From Lichenostomus cassidix (lineage: Eukaryota > Chordata > Aves > Passeriformes > Meliphagidae): 64,000 bases of DNA. The stretch lies in the NCBI GenBank assembly GCA_008360975.2, contig CM039182.1, positions 19,254,324 to 19,318,323 on the forward strand. The letters are read 5' to 3'. Position 1 is the first letter of the stretch, and every line of letters begins with the position of its first letter. The position numbers and the translations under genes are program-made. Below, one piece after another: positions 63,464 through 64,000 of the stretch. The notes under the pieces were generated by a model. It worked only from the letters and a program-made list of their open reading frames with translations. It was not told where the DNA came from and ran no database searches.

Positions 63464-63541
63464 CACAATTTACATTGATGATGTAAATCATCACAATTTA
63501 CAATTGTGCAATTTACAAAAAAGCACAATTTACATTGATGA
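63464..63541. repeat. Repeated CAATTTAC cluster with 18-mer duplication
   Basis: CACAATTTACATTGATGA occurs at 63464-63481 and again, exactly, at 63524-63541. Two further CAATTTAC words lie between them. The first copy continues into an inverted repeat, ATTTACAT against ATGTAAAT, with a 5-nt spacer. This is a locally expanded sequence rather than a known element. Confidence 0.85.
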
Positions 63542-64000
63542 AACTTCTCTCATGCTTAAATGCAAGAGATCTCCCACATCACTCACCTGTGTGCACATTG
63601 TAGGGAGAAGGAAGAAGGGACAATTTTTGATTTGCAAAGGGGTTGTTTCTTTCCTGCATCTCATCACCTTGCTTCCTTCAGGAAAAGCAAGGAAATGATG
63701 TTGTTAACACCAGTGCTGTTATTAGTTCCTCTTGAAGGCACTTAATGTTTGATTTTTAGCCAAATAAGCATCCTGACTCTCAGTGTGGTCACATGAATGC
63801 TGAAACTGAGGCCTGGGCACACAGATGGGACTGACTGCAGCTGGAGAGGACAACGTGGCCAAGCACTAGCACTCAGTGCCCCAGTGGGACAAGGCTCAAA
63901 GCCTAAATGTAAAGTTGGCTCTGCTTTCAGTCAAGTACTGAAGTTAGTGAGCTCCAAATACATCTTCCAGCCCCAGTTCTATTCCAGGTGCCACAGAGCA

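Larger units (their letters stand above)
59656..64000. other. Unannotated AT-rich noncoding sequence, possible conserved noncoding DNA
   Basis: About 4.3 kb without a supportable gene. The part 61240-61700 has no simple repeats, a balanced composition and many short homeodomain/bHLH-like words, and is a weak candidate for a conserved noncoding element. The short duplications at 61863-61898, 62101-62170 and 63464-63541 are listed separately. The last 200 bp become less AT-rich without a recognisable feature. Confidence 0.45.

Overview
The window looks like a piece of a bird nuclear genome, probably a passerine. The evidence is several fragments of the CR1 LINE family in both orientations, ancient and degenerate, plus short retroviral LTRs of avian type, set in AT-rich sequence with few CpGs. 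No protein-coding gene, tRNA or rRNA could be supported on either strand. All open reading frames are short (121 codons or fewer), and none shows a recognisable domain, codon bias, or an exon flanked by convincing splice sites that I could tie to a known protein. The segment is best read as intergenic gene desert or the inside of a very long intron.

Layout. 1-20.2 kb: unique AT-rich sequence with a CR1 3' tail at about 529-674 (minus), an internal CR1 reverse-transcriptase piece at 4835-5228 (plus), a possible ancient CR1/L3-type tail near 15.6 kb, and small palindromes and tandem duplications. 20.2-27.3 kb: the mobile-element cluster. It holds a long CR1 copy with a large internal deletion (20208-21865, minus), a possible CR1 scrap in the opposite orientation beside it, a second CR1 3' end (25435-25878, minus), a 20-bp perfect palindrome at its edge, a 591-bp segment bounded by a 6-bp direct repeat (25919-26509), and a CpG-rich LTR with leader-like sequence (26735-27265). 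27.3-52.9 kb: mostly unique AT-rich DNA with an LTR fragment at 31.12 kb, a (CA)18 microsatellite, an A27 tract, a CR1 scrap at 42.5 kb and an (ATAAA)8 microsatellite. 52.9-53.2 kb: a compact 262-bp solo LTR with a perfect 6-bp target-site duplication. 53.2-64 kb: unique AT-rich sequence with a pyrimidine tract, short duplications and possible conserved noncoding DNA.

Nothing suggests an operon, defence system or other multigene system. The best-supported observations are the solo LTR with its target-site duplication, the CpG-rich LTR that carries promoter, poly(A) and splice-donor-like signals, and the rearranged CR1 at 20-22 kb. All calls come from reading the sequence. Family names rest on remembered consensus features and need a repeat-library search to confirm.
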